In this document: in pieces, positions 19,101-26,245 of the stretch | Position numbering within the stretch: position 1 is the first letter of the stretch | Layout of the letters: every line of letters begins with the position of its first letter | From: an uncultured Slackia sp. | GTDB taxonomy: Bacteria; Actinomycetota; Coriobacteriia; Coriobacteriales; Eggerthellaceae | DNA length: 64,000 nt | Assembly (NCBI RefSeq): GCF_944321625.1 | Contig: NZ_CALUMA010000029.1 | Location: 35,038-99,037, forward strand | Direction: 5' to 3' | Position numbers and translations under genes: made by a program | The notes under the pieces: generated by a model | Told to the model about the DNA's origin: nothing | Databases searched by the model: none | Seen by the model: only the letters and a program-made list of their open reading frames with translations

Positions 19101-19975
19101 ACGGTGCTATTCTCGATCCCAACGGAAAGGGTGACAGCATTGTTGGCCTCTTCGGAGCCTTCCTCGGTTTCTTCTTCAGTTGCCTCCTCGGAGCCCTCTT
19201 CGGTTGCGGACTCTTCCTCGGTTGCTTCTTCTTCGTTCTCCACGACCTCGGTGGTCACGTCGATCTCGAGCCCGTCAGCCACGTTGGCGGCGTCCACCAC
19301 GTAGGTGTCGCCGGCCTTTTCGGTCAGCTGGATTTCGGCGCCGTTGCTTTTCGCCTTGACCGTATCAAGCGTGTAGCCGTCTGCTGCGACGGCCTTGAAC
19401 TCGAGCTTCTTCTGGGCGTCAACCTTGACACTGGGCGTGCCGCTGACGACGTTTTTGTTGTTGTCGCTCTTGATGACCAGCGACGCGTTGTTCAGCTTCA
19501 GCTTGACGGTTGCGTCAGCGGGCGCGGCCTGCTCGGACTGGTCCTTGTCCTGCGCGGGCTTGGCTGCCTCGGAGGATTCGGTGCTCGAAGAGCCCTTGTC
19601 GCTCGAGGTTGCTGCGTTGTTCTGGGATTCCTTCGCGGGAGCGGGATCTGCCGCGGACTCGGGTTCGGGCTCCGGTGCGGGCTCAGGCTCGGGCTCGACG
19701 ACCTCCTGGGTTGCCGGCTCGGCGGCCTGCGGCTCCTGCGCTGCGGGCTGGGCGGGTTCTGTCACCTCCTGCGCCGCGTCGGTCGACGACGTGTCAGCGG
19801 ACGCCTCGGTGGCGCCGCGGTCGTCGATAGACTCCTGGTATGGAGTTGTGGAATTGCCCTCCTCGCCTGTGGCGAATGCGGCTACGTTGACCAGCGACGT
19901 AGCCAGGAGGATGGATACGAACACGGCCAGGACCTTGCCGACAAACGTATCCTTAAGTTCGATTAGCCTCATCAT
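13115..19975 (-). CDS. Giant cell-surface protein with InlB-type and MBG-type repeats
   Basis: This 2286-residue protein has a signal peptide to about residue 36 (LLATSLVNVAAFA), then a Glu/Ala/Ser-rich acidic region to about residue 340. Several Listeria-Bacteroides InlB B-repeats follow (FDPNGGQGEG...YTFVGWSTD; YNPNGGSNY...YTFLGWDTD). A long run of MBG-like Ig-type repeats comes next, recognisable by KVYDGTxLT, VTVTITGxGxYAG and TLTVVPGTLTI. A Pro/Asp-rich linker (NPDQPFYTGATV twice) and a Pro-Gly-Thr stalk lead to a C-terminal membrane helix (WLMIVGIVLSGIYFAGVG) with a 30-residue cytoplasmic tail. No LPXTG motif is present, so membrane rather than sortase anchoring is expected. Adhesion is the likely role. 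AGAGGTG precedes the ATG; a second ATG follows at once. Confidence 0.92.
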   Translation of the reverse strand: MMRLIELKDTFVGKVLAVFVSILLATSLVNVAAFATGEEGNSTTPYQESIDDRGATEASADTSSTDAAQEVTEPAQPAAQEPQAAEPATQEVVEPEPEPAPEPEPESAADPAPAKESQNNAATSSDKGSSSTESSEAAKPAQDKDQSEQAAPADATVKLKLNNASLVIKSDNNKNVVSGTPSVKVDAQKKLEFKAVAADGYTLDTVKAKSNGAEIQLTEKAGDTYVVDAANVADGLEIDVTTEVVENEEEATEEESATEEGSEEATEEETEEGSEEANNAVTLSVGIENSTVTLTNAEGEEQKVSESQDVEVAADEDLALTVEPAEDYELESVTVTDAGETSEVSGEDGVYTIPAEQVIEGSNIQVSAVTAASAQAARAATKDMNVGDETDVTCNDDGWFHSHNWRSSNTKVATVTTSGRFSQNNTQTVTAVAPGDAVITCNGEEILRVHVEVSEITVTFDPNGGQGEGFTKTTSEIENGNYRMSLPTLEESGFSRDGYTFVGWSTDKTGQNLTYTPQEITVSNGETYYAIWADDDAEDNVRAEFFLRIKGDIPYEPDANIGGGGAGYFPGGCGTGMRGSIKQGVAINNNNALVAANINEAPSDATIQAKIQEWNRTHTGENRMSYDPETQEIVWYVIKKSGDHYHVDGVIVDKAEHWVSYNPNGGSNYVPTSKQYMEGATVDVDFTAIPSKAGYTFLGWDTDSSATTPTYTEDGTNSFEMPGSSVTLYAIWQEKDAVVYTYSVDPDEGGTLSNYRDSVKPDTGEPKGSTPTANEYYEFAGWYNSDGEEITTENAAANGVKLEGDTLTPIKNDEGVFTGGSFTAKFTQVTFDGDAITVKVEKDGTPVSANGIVEATEYTAGGGTDNFNAAPDGDNLKITYTYDNLNCADIALNIDVPEGYDVDVVSDKTNDTVGEVDNSKVAKFELKGSGDSWMLDNVPGGATVTVKLTKKEFTVNYKAENGGQVDPESETVKYGENANGSTATPSEGYYFVNWTDAEGKEVSTDAKFAPQNVKEDATYTAHFAKKMEVSITGKSAIDLVYNGSKQSVSGFENETENGVSVNVDGQTYYVKGVTSTASGANAMGEAVDTEVNRDNLQVIDADGNDVTDRFTVTVNPGQFKINKRPVTFTGESATRDYTGSEIELTGVTTNDGEGTGLVSGQTSNVKASAKGTVAGTYPGTITGKDDVEITDADGNDVTANYTVTTVAGTLTITGVEGTIVITADSADKVYDGAALTDDGWTSNAEDILLEGDKLVVTVEGSATNVGDEGKNAVTSYKVMRGETDVTKSYTFGESVDGKLTINPRPVTASGSAMKTYDGTDALLEDVILTLGATSAPQSGVVNGDDISVGAIAKADAAYAKADKHEDEPLVTSNEGGLIALTGLTGEDAGNYELVEVTATGTITTQSIDPDDPSNPGVKISAPADQTYDGDYQLPEIVVTDSDGNKLIASTDGGVTGDYVVTYDNNVNATSEDSPATVTVKGINNYSGEVAQTFQIAPAKATILVNDSTKVYREKDPEDYNGYSVVLAGTELPLYTNVETKTVDTLGDIAIVREGEGTDENVDVYEDALDATVANQNANYAYTVDRGNFTITAAGGNEVKLTSQAADNTKVYDGQPLSIDATASESGSTLLFSTDGETWTTEKPSITNVGTLTIYVKATNPNFEDSAVVSATVQVTQRPVTITTDSASKVYDGTMLTNETYEVTSGSFVEGETYGVDFGDSGQLTIGQSANDATMVFAGEGNEYTAQAGNYNVTVVPGKLTVFPQSIDPEDPDPSDPDPDNPDQPFYTGATVSDPSDVYYNGSAQAWEPVVTDAQGKVLTKGADYTVSYSDDVTNVGTVTVTITGIGQYAGTVEKTYEILQVELTITTPSASKVFDGTPLTADDYNVQGLQGEDAIDVDVYGSQTEVGQSSNAFSFQISTGDRNNYKVIENPGMLTVFPQSIDPEDPDPDNPEPGDPDPSDPDPDNPDQPFYTGATVGSPTDVTYNGNDQTWAPVVTDSEGNVLTEGEDYTVSYSTDDRTNVTGTITVTITGMGDYAGSVERTYQINPAEVVVRINDQTKVAGSADPTFTSRYSGVVAGEIPGWSGGFTRDRGEAVGTYAINQGSLALADNPNGNFLASNYTLTVVPGTLTITAAPDQGGDEPTPPTPGPDTPDNPTPGPDVPGTPTPGPGTGVPTPAAGDDDATDEGDEEATEETIDDDDTPLTSGRTESTIADDSTPLASGTDTGADQHENCWVHWLMIVGIVLSGIYFAGVGVRRSRYTSDLHSYENQVLGVDDEQNPNQNAAA
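14052..14644. repeat. 38-bp identical direct repeat within the surface-protein gene
   Basis: The segments at 14052-14089 and 14607-14644 are identical (containing CGCCGGTGTAGAACGGCTGG), 555 bp or 185 codons apart and in frame. They mark a duplicated linker-plus-Ig module and could recombine to change repeat number. Confidence 0.9.
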
Positions 19976-20321
19976 GCCGATACACCTCTACTAGCTTGCA
20001 ACGACTTTTTGCTTATCCAGCTGTGGGCTAACGTGCTTATTACGTTGTCGGACGTGCCTGTGAATTCGTGAGTCGCGGGGTTCTACATCTGGTTTGCTAC
20101 AGATATACACCAGTAGCTTAACACGTTAGCGGTGGTTTGTTCCCAAAAGTTTCTCGGTGATACTGTATTTTTCTCGCGATTGGCGCCCTCGCGTCGTCCG
20201 GGTGGGTGCTTTCGGGGTGCGCGAGGGGTTGCGGAGGGCTGATTTGCGCTGCGAGAGCGGCGCGCCCGAGGGTGCTTTTGCCGGGCGGCGTCCGGCTCCA
20301 CGCGAGCGCGGGGCGCTGCGG
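19976..20321. other. Upstream region of the surface protein; no gene seen
   Basis: The first part is the leader of the surface protein, with the inverted pair GCTAACGTG (20027-20035)/CACGTTAGC (20122-20130) as a possible operator. From about 20160 the sequence becomes very GC-rich. Long open frames here have no ribosome sites and implausible Arg/Pro/Cys-rich composition, so no coding sequence is called. Confidence 0.5.
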
Positions 20322-20440
20322 GCACCCGCCCCCAAACGCGAGCGTACGGGGACCCGCTGCCCGGCACGGGCACGGAGCACCGCAAGCATCCGCCCCAAAC
20401 GCGAGAGCAATACGCCACAGGCACCTGCCCCAAACACGAG
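20322..20440. repeat. Three GC-rich direct repeats
   Basis: Variants of GCAYCYGCCCCAAACRCGAG lie at 20322-20342, 20386-20405 and 20421-20440. Spacing is uneven (64 and 35 bp). The block is non-coding as far as can be seen. Confidence 0.75.
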
Positions 20441-20553
20441 CGCGCTATATGGTATCAGATTGGTAGCATTTTCCTGTGTGGGGAATTGATGACGCCGTGT
20501 GATGTCGGGGAGCGGCGGCGCCAGTGGTTTGGTGTCTCCTTGCCCATCGCCCG

Positions 20554-20740
20554 CCGGCAAGATTCCGGCAAGGTTCCCGCAAGGTTTTGGGGAGATGTCG
20601 AGGGGCTGGCGGCGATGTTTCAATCCGCCCGCAACGGCCACATCCGCAAGATTCCACATGCTCGCACACCCCTCTTCCGCATAATCCGCGCCGCAAAACA
20701 CGCATCCACCGGCAAGGGTTCTGCAAGGTTTCCAAGCTAG
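20554..20740 (+). repeat. Dispersed repeat element, copy 1
   Basis: About 187 bp related to a second copy at 23078-23284 in the same orientation. Shared blocks include GCAAGATT(C/T)CGGCAAGGTT, TCCGCAAGATTC, an exact CGCATAATCCGCGCCGCAAA (20678-20697) and a closing GCAAGGTTT.CAAGCTA. GCAAGRTT recurs several times inside. Confidence 0.88.
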
Positions 20741-20790
20741 GATGGATTCATAGAAACGCCTGGTAGACCTTGCGAAAGGATCCGATAACA

Positions 20791-21495
20791 ATGCAGGAAT
20801 GTAGCCGCCATCTTGTCCCCGATGACAAAGACGGGCTCCGATTCCCGGAAAATCGTCCCGGTCAGCCTTTCTCCCAGCAAACCGACCAATATCCAAAAGA
20901 ACACTTTGCCGCCGAGGAGCGACTCGTCGCATTGAGCCCACAGAGCAACGCATTTTCGGTGTCCCCTGTGGTAAACACCAAGGAGTATCACGACGCGTTC
21001 GAGCGTATGCCCCTCGCCAAGCCTGTTCGCGAAGGTGCATATCAACAGGCGGGCCGCATCCTCCAGGCTGCCGACGGCACCGACTACGAATACATGGCTG
21101 CAATAGACGCAAGAGATGGGCGCCTCGTGGTAGACAACTTGGCACGAGAACCTTCTCGCAAACAGACCACATTTTCGGCAGAAGAGGCGTCCATTGCCTC
21201 CAATCACCGAGGTGCGCTGGTCATCATTCACAACCACCCATCAAGCAGTCCGCCATCCTTCACGGACTTCGTCATGGCATCATGGAATAACCAGGTGTTC
21301 GGCTCAATTGTTATTGGCCATGACGGCAGCGTATGGTTCATTTCCATCAATGACAACAAGGTGTTTGACCTGATCATGGAGTTGAGATTTAAATATAGAG
21401 ACGCCTACGGCGACTTCTCGGAAATCAAGGCCGTCGACGATCTCATCAGCTATAATGAGCGTCGTGATCTATTCATTTTTCGAAAGGAAAGATGA
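20791..21495 (+). CDS. JAMM/RadC-like (JAB domain) protein
   Basis: This 234-residue protein has a core motif ALVIIHNHPSSSPPSFTDF (about residues 150-168) matching the JAMM metal-site signature H-x-H-P...P-S-x-x-D seen in RadC and JAB isopeptidase folds. The N-terminal 60 residues are polar and unassigned. The ATG at 20791 is preferred to a TTG at 20770 because GAAAGGA sits 10 bases ahead of it. The stop overlaps the start of the next gene in ATGATGA, indicating translational coupling. Activity is unknown: JAMM proteins may be DNA-processing, deubiquitinase-like or peptidase enzymes. The gene lies between two copies of a dispersed repeat, which suggests a mobile or exchangeable cassette. Confidence 0.75.
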   Translation: MQECSRHLVPDDKDGLRFPENRPGQPFSQQTDQYPKEHFAAEERLVALSPQSNAFSVSPVVNTKEYHDAFERMPLAKPVREGAYQQAGRILQAADGTDYEYMAAIDARDGRLVVDNLAREPSRKQTTFSAEEASIASNHRGALVIIHNHPSSSPPSFTDFVMASWNNQVFGSIVIGHDGSVWFISINDNKVFDLIMELRFKYRDAYGDFSEIKAVDDLISYNERRDLFIFRKER

Positions 21496-21680
21496 TGAAT
21501 TCGCATGAGAAACAATTTGTGGAGCCAGTGGATTGCTGGGCAATCGACGACACATCCTGCTTTCTTGACCCCAAAGACATGCCCCAAGTTCCCCCTGAGG
21601 TGGAAGAGCGGCTCCATGCGGAAGCGATTGCCATCCTTGACTCCATGCTAGAGGAAAGCAAGGAGCGCTCCATAGCGTAG
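21492..21680 (+). CDS. 62-residue acidic protein coupled to the JAMM gene
   Basis: This small acidic protein (about residues 30-60 probably helical: VPPEVEERLHAEAIAILDSMLEESKERS) was not recognised. It starts inside the stop codon of the JAMM gene, with GAAAGGAAAG as ribosome site; a second ATG follows directly at 21495. The tight coupling to a larger putative enzyme resembles toxin-antitoxin or enzyme-inhibitor pairs, but this is inference. A terminator follows at 21727, so the pair is a complete two-gene transcription unit. Confidence 0.72.
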   Translation: MMNSHEKQFVEPVDCWAIDDTSCFLDPKDMPQVPPEVEERLHAEAIAILDSMLEESKERSIA

Positions 21681-21726
21681 CCGCAGAATGCGCGGCACAC
21701 CACCAGCGCAGCCCCGCAACATCCAG

Positions 21727-21753
21727 CGCCGTCCTTATTCGGGCGGCGTTTTT
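21727..21753 (+). terminator. Terminator of the JAMM/small-protein pair
   Basis: An 8-bp stem (CGCCGTCC/GGGCGGCG, one G-U) is followed by TTTTT. Confidence 0.88.
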
Positions 21754-21972
21754 GCTTACCAAGCATTTGCCACTTGTCAAAAAGGCTCGAATCGTTTCGG
21801 GGACAATAGGGCCAAGGCTCCGGGTTGAGGTCAACGGTGGTATACTGATATAACTGACATTGTGTCAGAAGATTTGCCTGCGCCTGCTCACGCAGCGCGA
21901 TCCTGGCACATGCCACGTTGTCCAAAAATGACGTTTTCACCTATCGGCAGCAACAGAGAGCGAGGAAAACGC

Positions 21973-22869
21973 ATGGCATCCAAAGTCTATTTCACCCGCG
22001 AAATCACTCCTGAAAAAGTGGTCGAAATCTATCACAAGCTGGGCATTCAGCTGCCGGGCAAGGTGGCCGTGAAGGTTCATTCCGGCGAGAAGGGCAATCA
22101 GAACTATCTGCATCCCGAGTTTTGGAAGCCCATGGTGGAGGAAGTCGGCGGCACCATCGTCGAGTGCAACACCGCATACGGCGACGCGGCGGGCGGCGTG
22201 CGCGACAACACCGAGTCGCACCTGAAGCTCATCGAGGAGCACGGCTGGAACAAATACTTCGACGTGGATCTCATGGATGCCGAAGGCCCCGACCTGGTGT
22301 GGCCCATCGAGGGCGGCAAGCAGCTCAAGGAAAATCTCGTGGGCAAAAACATCGTGAACTACGATTCCATGCTGGTGCTGGCCCACTTCAAGGGACATCC
22401 GGCGGGTGGCTACGGCGGCGCGCTCAAGCAGCTGTCCATCGGCTGCGCTAGCCGTGCGGGCAAGGCGCTTATCCATTCCGCCGGCGCAACCGACGACCGC
22501 TATAAGTGCTGGGAGCAGCACGCCAGCAACGTCGCGTTTCCCGAGGCCATGGCCGATGCCGCGATGACGGTGCACCAGCATTTCGCCGGCAAGATCGCCT
22601 ACGTCAACGTGATGGCGAACCTCTCGGTCGACTGCGACTGTGTGGGCTTCGGCAATGCCGAGGATCCGTGCATGGCCGACATCGGCATTCTGGCGTCGCT
22701 TGACCCGGTGGCCATCGACCAGGCGTGCATTGACCTGGTGATGCAGTCCGACGATCCCGGCCGCGACCACTTCATGGAGCGCGTGAACAGCCGCAACGGC
22801 ATCCACACCATCGAGACCGCCGCCGAACTTGGCTACGGCTCGCGCAAGTACGAGCTGATTGAGTTTTAG
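21973..22869 (+). CDS. DUF362 domain-containing protein
   Basis: This 298-residue protein belongs to the DUF362 family. Typical signatures are VAVKVHSGEKGNQNYLHPEF near residue 30, LAHFKGHPAGGYGGALKQLS near residue 140, and a cysteine-containing IGCASRAGK followed by a late LDPVAIDQACIDLV. The family is frequent in strict anaerobes and often linked to iron-sulfur or corrinoid chemistry; the reaction is not established. The start at 21973 is preferred over 21862 because GCGAGGAAAA lies just upstream and the family begins here. It is monocistronic, with a terminator about 125 bases downstream. Confidence 0.9.
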   Translation: MASKVYFTREITPEKVVEIYHKLGIQLPGKVAVKVHSGEKGNQNYLHPEFWKPMVEEVGGTIVECNTAYGDAAGGVRDNTESHLKLIEEHGWNKYFDVDLMDAEGPDLVWPIEGGKQLKENLVGKNIVNYDSMLVLAHFKGHPAGGYGGALKQLSIGCASRAGKALIHSAGATDDRYKCWEQHASNVAFPEAMADAAMTVHQHFAGKIAYVNVMANLSVDCDCVGFGNAEDPCMADIGILASLDPVAIDQACIDLVMQSDDPGRDHFMERVNSRNGIHTIETAAELGYGSRKYELIEF

Positions 22870-22994
22870 GAGCTGCAGGATTCCCTGCACGCCCGATAAG
22901 ATGCTCGCGGCGCAACCCGCAGGCGCAGCTCACGCCGGACGGCCCACACGATGCACCAGCGCTGAGAGGGGATCGCTGATCTTCGCCCTTACAG

Positions 22995-23026
22995 AACGGA
23001 CCTCGATAATTCGGGGTCCGTTTTTT
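22995..23026 (+). terminator. Terminator after the DUF362 gene
   Basis: The stem AACGGACC/GGTCCGTT is followed by a T-run (TTTTTT). Confidence 0.88.
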
Positions 23027-23077
23027 GGTGCGAACAAGCACTGCACGATTGAAAGCACCTTTTGACGCAATCCATCT

Positions 23078-23284
23078 TGGCAAGATTTCGGCAAGGTTTT
23101 GAAGAAAGACCGAGGAGAACCAACAATCTTTCCTGCAAAATCACGGGAGAATTGAGCAAGATTTCACACCCAAGCGATGAGCACTTCCGCAAGATTCTAC
23201 GCACCCGCACACCCCCGCCGCGCATAATCCGCGCCGCAAAAACCGAATGCACGGGAAAGGGTCCGGCAAGGTTTGCAAGCTAAG
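23078..23284 (+). repeat. Dispersed repeat element, copy 2
   Basis: About 207 bp, same orientation as copy 1 at 20554-20740. The exact shared block CGCATAATCCGCGCCGCAAA is at 23221-23240; GCAAGATT/GGCAAGGTT motifs recur at both ends. The middle diverges. It sits about 110 bases upstream of the DUF559-type gene. Confidence 0.88.
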
Positions 23285-23397
23285 CTTATCCCATAGAGCA
23301 GACGCATATAGCGAGCCACCGCCCATTCCAGTCACGGAGCCATCGGCACGCAAATACAAGCTGCTCCTAAATAAATGAACCGACTCAGGGAGCAGCC

Positions 23398-24495
23398 ATG
23401 TCACCGATCTTCCTCACCCACGACACAGCCCGCCGATTTTGGCAGCTCACCACCGACCCGAATCGCTGGAAGCGTTCGCGTCGAATCACCTGGCCACGCG
23501 ATACTCCGACTTCCCCTACCCGCACCTCACTCGATGAAGCTATTCTCGCACTCGACAAGATGGGCGTTATGGAGCTGGGTAAACCCATCGATGTGCTAGT
23601 TGATTCGGACGCATCCCGACGCCACATACCTGGAATCACCTGCCACATCTGCAAAGCATCACTCCCGGAAAACTCGTTTGTCAGAATTGCGCCCGGTATC
23701 TTTGTCGCATCGCCTGAGCTGCTGTTCGTGCAAGAAGTGGCAAGGTTAGACTTTCCAAATACCGTTCTTTTGGGGTTCGAATTCTGCGGCAGATACAGCG
23801 TTCCCCCGATACGCAACCTCTCGCTCCTCGAACATCAAGACCAAACCGCAGCTGAGGATTTTCGCAACCGAGGCTTCTTCAATCGTCCGCCGATTTCCAG
23901 CGTCGAGCGTTTGTCGGCATTTCTGGCCAAAACCAAACGCTTGCACGGCAAGAAAAACGCGCTGGATGCGATCCCCCACATTCTCAACGAATCCGCTTCG
24001 CCAATGGAGTCAGTGTGCGCGATGCTCCTGTGCCTCCCTGTTTTCCGCGGCGGTTTTGGCATCGAGCAACCCCTTTTGAATGCTCGCGTCGATATGAAGG
24101 GCAAGCTTGCACCTCTTGCAGCATTCGGCAGCTACGAATGCGATATGCTTTGGCCCCAAGCCAACCTTGCAATCGAATACGACAGCGAGCTCGAACATTC
24201 CGGCGAACGTCGAATTGCGAAGGACTCCCGTAAAAGAGCCGACCTTGCAGCGGCCAACATTTCGGTGATTACCGTAACAAAGCAACAGGTCATGGGCGTC
24301 GCGTCCATGGAGCAGATTGCGCGTAAGGTTGCTAAGCTCACGGGCAAGCGCATACGCAAGGGGACGTTTGGCCTTACGGATGCGAGAATCGCCCTGCGTA
24401 AAGCAATTCTTTGGGACAGACTGAACCGATTAAAACATGAGCGCTGGGAAGAGCAGCGGCGATTGACTGGCTCCGCCCAGCACCCCGCCCCCTAG
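23398..24495 (+). CDS. DUF559-type endonuclease-fold protein (paralogue 1)
   Basis: This 365-residue protein has a C-terminal segment CDMLWPQANLAIEYD...H (about residues 250-270) with the D-...-E-x-D pattern of the DUF559/Vsr-like PD-(D/E)xK fold, then basic residues and a late strand (ISVITVTKQQV). The middle carries IAPGIFVASPELLFVQEVA and SASPMESVCAMLL, which recall AbiEi-like or actinobacterial DUF559 proteins. A paralogue with the same motifs lies at 36436-37437. Function is unproven; candidates are nuclease, defence component or DNA-binding antitoxin. GGGAG precedes the ATG. It is monocistronic, downstream of dispersed repeat copy 2 and upstream of a 29-bp inverted repeat. Confidence 0.75.
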   Translation: MSPIFLTHDTARRFWQLTTDPNRWKRSRRITWPRDTPTSPTRTSLDEAILALDKMGVMELGKPIDVLVDSDASRRHIPGITCHICKASLPENSFVRIAPGIFVASPELLFVQEVARLDFPNTVLLGFEFCGRYSVPPIRNLSLLEHQDQTAAEDFRNRGFFNRPPISSVERLSAFLAKTKRLHGKKNALDAIPHILNESASPMESVCAMLLCLPVFRGGFGIEQPLLNARVDMKGKLAPLAAFGSYECDMLWPQANLAIEYDSELEHSGERRIAKDSRKRADLAAANISVITVTKQQVMGVASMEQIARKVAKLTGKRIRKGTFGLTDARIALRKAILWDRLNRLKHERWEEQRRLTGSAQHPAP

Positions 24496-24575
24496 CCATG
24501 CTCCAAGCGGTACCCATCGTTTTCACGCGCCCAGACTGCTGCTGGCATTCGCGGTCATGTACAACGATTTTCGCG

Positions 24576-24832
24576 AAAAACGCCACTTTTCTCGAGTTAC
24601 GAACTCCGCGTACAAGACAATTACGCCTCGATGCTCGTATTCGAGAACCATCTTGATCGCTCCATATGAGACAGACAATTCCAAAAGACCTGTGACCTGG
24701 GAAAACTCGCGTGTTTCGAAAATGGGGCTCTTTCCGCAAGAGGCGCCCAACAAGCAGGAACGAAACAGCGCGTCATTTTTCAGCGCCGTAAGGCTCATTT
24801 AGGGTTCGTAACTCGAGAAAAGTGGCGTTTTT
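24576..24832. repeat. Perfect 29-bp inverted repeat with 199-bp spacer
   Basis: The arms 24576-24604 and 24804-24832 are exact reverse complements; the core reads CGCCACTTTTCTCGAGTTAC. A degenerate related copy (GGTTCGCAACTCGATATTTT) lies just outside at about 24852-24872. Two opposing open frames in the spacer lack ribosome sites. The structure fits a small non-autonomous element or an invertible segment; no target-site duplication is obvious. Confidence 0.92.
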
Positions 24833-24910
24833 GGAGCCAACCGTTGTACGCGAGGTTCGCAACTCGATATTTTTGGCGCCTCGTCGGGCGAGGTGGTCAC
24901 GGTTCCGGGA

Positions 24911-25119
24911 GAGCCGCGGTTTTCGGCGGACACGAGCCCGCAAGCGCTGCAGTGGCCTGGGACCGCAAGAACTGCGGCGAGGGAGCCGCGGTTTTCGGCG
25001 GCGGTGAGCCCGCGACCGCGACAAGCCTGTGGCGGCCGCAACCACCGGGGGCACGGTTCTTCGGCGGCGGCGATCCCGCGGCGGCCGTAACCACCGGAGG
25101 AGCCGCGGTTTTTCGGCGG
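24911..25119. repeat. GC-rich array of four GAGCCGCGGTTTTCGGCGG-like repeats
   Basis: Copies begin near 24911, 24983, 25049 and 25100. The last has one extra T. The array abuts the 3' end of pilT. The open frames that cross it show only echoes of the DNA repeat and lack ribosome sites, so it is considered non-coding. Confidence 0.8.
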
Positions 25120-25171
25120 CCGCAGCCTTCAGAGGCCGCGGCCCCGCACTGGTTGCTGCGGCCTTCCTTAC

Positions 25172-26245
25172 TTACAGCCCTTCGGCTTCGAAGCGTTTGG
25201 TGAGCGCTTCTTGGTGCACGGCGAACTGCAGGGCCGTCTCTTTCTCCACGCGACCCTGTTTTACCAGGTCGAACAGGCTCTGATCCATCGTGCGCATCCC
25301 GGAGGCACCGCCCGCGGCGATCACGCTGTCGATCTGGTGCGTCTTTTCCTCGCGAATCAGATTGCGAATCGCATGGTTGGCGCACATGATTTCGAACGCG
25401 GGCGCCACCGAGCCGTCCACCGTGGGCACCAGTTGCTGACTCACCACGGCCTGCAGCGACATGGAAAGCTGGATGCGAATCTGGCGCTGCTGGCTGGGCG
25501 GGAACGCGTCCACGATGCGGTCGACCGTGCTTGCCGCGCCCGTGGTGTGCAGCGTCGAGAAGATGAGCTGCGCCGTTTCGGCCGCGGTGACCGCCGTGCC
25601 GATGGTGTCGGCGTCGCGCATCTCGCCCAGCAGGATTACGTCGGGGCTTTCGCGCATGGCGCTGCGCAGCGCCTCGGAATACGTGGCGACGTCGGTAGGC
25701 ACCTCGCGCTGCGTCACGATGCAGCTCTCGTGCCTGTGCACGTATTCGATCGGATCTTCCATGGTGATGATGTGTCCCTGGCGCGTGTGGTTCAGGCGGT
25801 CGATGATGCACGCGAGCGTGGTGGACTTACCGGAGCCTGCGGGGCCCGTGACCAGCACCAATCCTTTTTGGAAGTCCGCGCACGACAGCACTTCCTCGGG
25901 AATGCCGAACGCCGCCGGGTCGGGCAGACCAAAGGGAATCACGCGAATGACGGAGGCAAGCGACCCGCGCTGGCGGAACACGTTGGCGCGGAAGCGGCCG
26001 ATGCCGGGCAGCGCGAACGAGAAATCGTCGTCGTGGTTCACGTTGGCGGCGAAAACGCCCATGTCGCGGCGAGCCGCTTCGTAGACGCTGCGCACGAACT
26101 GCTCGGTGTCGGCGGGCATGAGCGGCGCGGCATCGGCGCGAACCTGGCGGCCATCGACGCGGTAGGTGAACGGCAGGCCGGGCACCACGAATACGTCGGA
26201 GGCCTTGGCGTCTACCATTTGCTTCAGGATGTCCTTGAGTTCCAT
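25172..26245 (-). CDS. PilT/PilU-family twitching ATPase
   Basis: This 357-residue secretion ATPase has Walker A GPAGSGKST, an Asp box (TMEDPIEYVH), Walker B VILLGEMRDADTI and a His box (STLHTTGAASTVDRI). Length and the short N-terminus match PilT-like retraction ATPases rather than PilB. It should hydrolyse ATP at the inner face of a type IV pilus machine. AAAGGAGAAAG precedes the ATG. It is the last gene of a leftward pilus cluster but is separated from the preceding gene by a 224-base G-rich gap. No PilB-like partner is present in the window. Confidence 0.93.
   Translation of the reverse strand: MELKDILKQMVDAKASDVFVVPGLPFTYRVDGRQVRADAAPLMPADTEQFVRSVYEAARRDMGVFAANVNHDDDFSFALPGIGRFRANVFRQRGSLASVIRVIPFGLPDPAAFGIPEEVLSCADFQKGLVLVTGPAGSGKSTTLACIIDRLNHTRQGHIITMEDPIEYVHRHESCIVTQREVPTDVATYSEALRSAMRESPDVILLGEMRDADTIGTAVTAAETAQLIFSTLHTTGAASTVDRIVDAFPPSQQRQIRIQLSMSLQAVVSQQLVPTVDGSVAPAFEIMCANHAIRNLIREEKTHQIDSVIAAGGASGMRTMDQSLFDLVKQGRVEKETALQFAVHQEALTKRFEAEGL

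Noticed and set aside
20126..21172. 348-codon minus-strand frame crossing the GC-rich repeats and the JAMM gene
   Set aside because: It crosses two unlike regions, has Cys/Arg/Pro-rich sequence and no ribosome site, and conflicts with the JAMM gene on the other strand.
24523..24798. 91-codon minus-strand frame inside the 29-bp inverted repeat
   Set aside because: Its composition is fairly protein-like, but there is no ribosome site and no recognisable domain; kept as spacer of the repeat element until homologues are shown.
24844..25203. Plus-strand frame with repeated AAVFGGGEPA-like peptides
   Set aside because: The peptide repeat only reflects the DNA array; the frame starts at TTG without a ribosome site, is broken by a one-base insertion in the last copy and runs into pilT.
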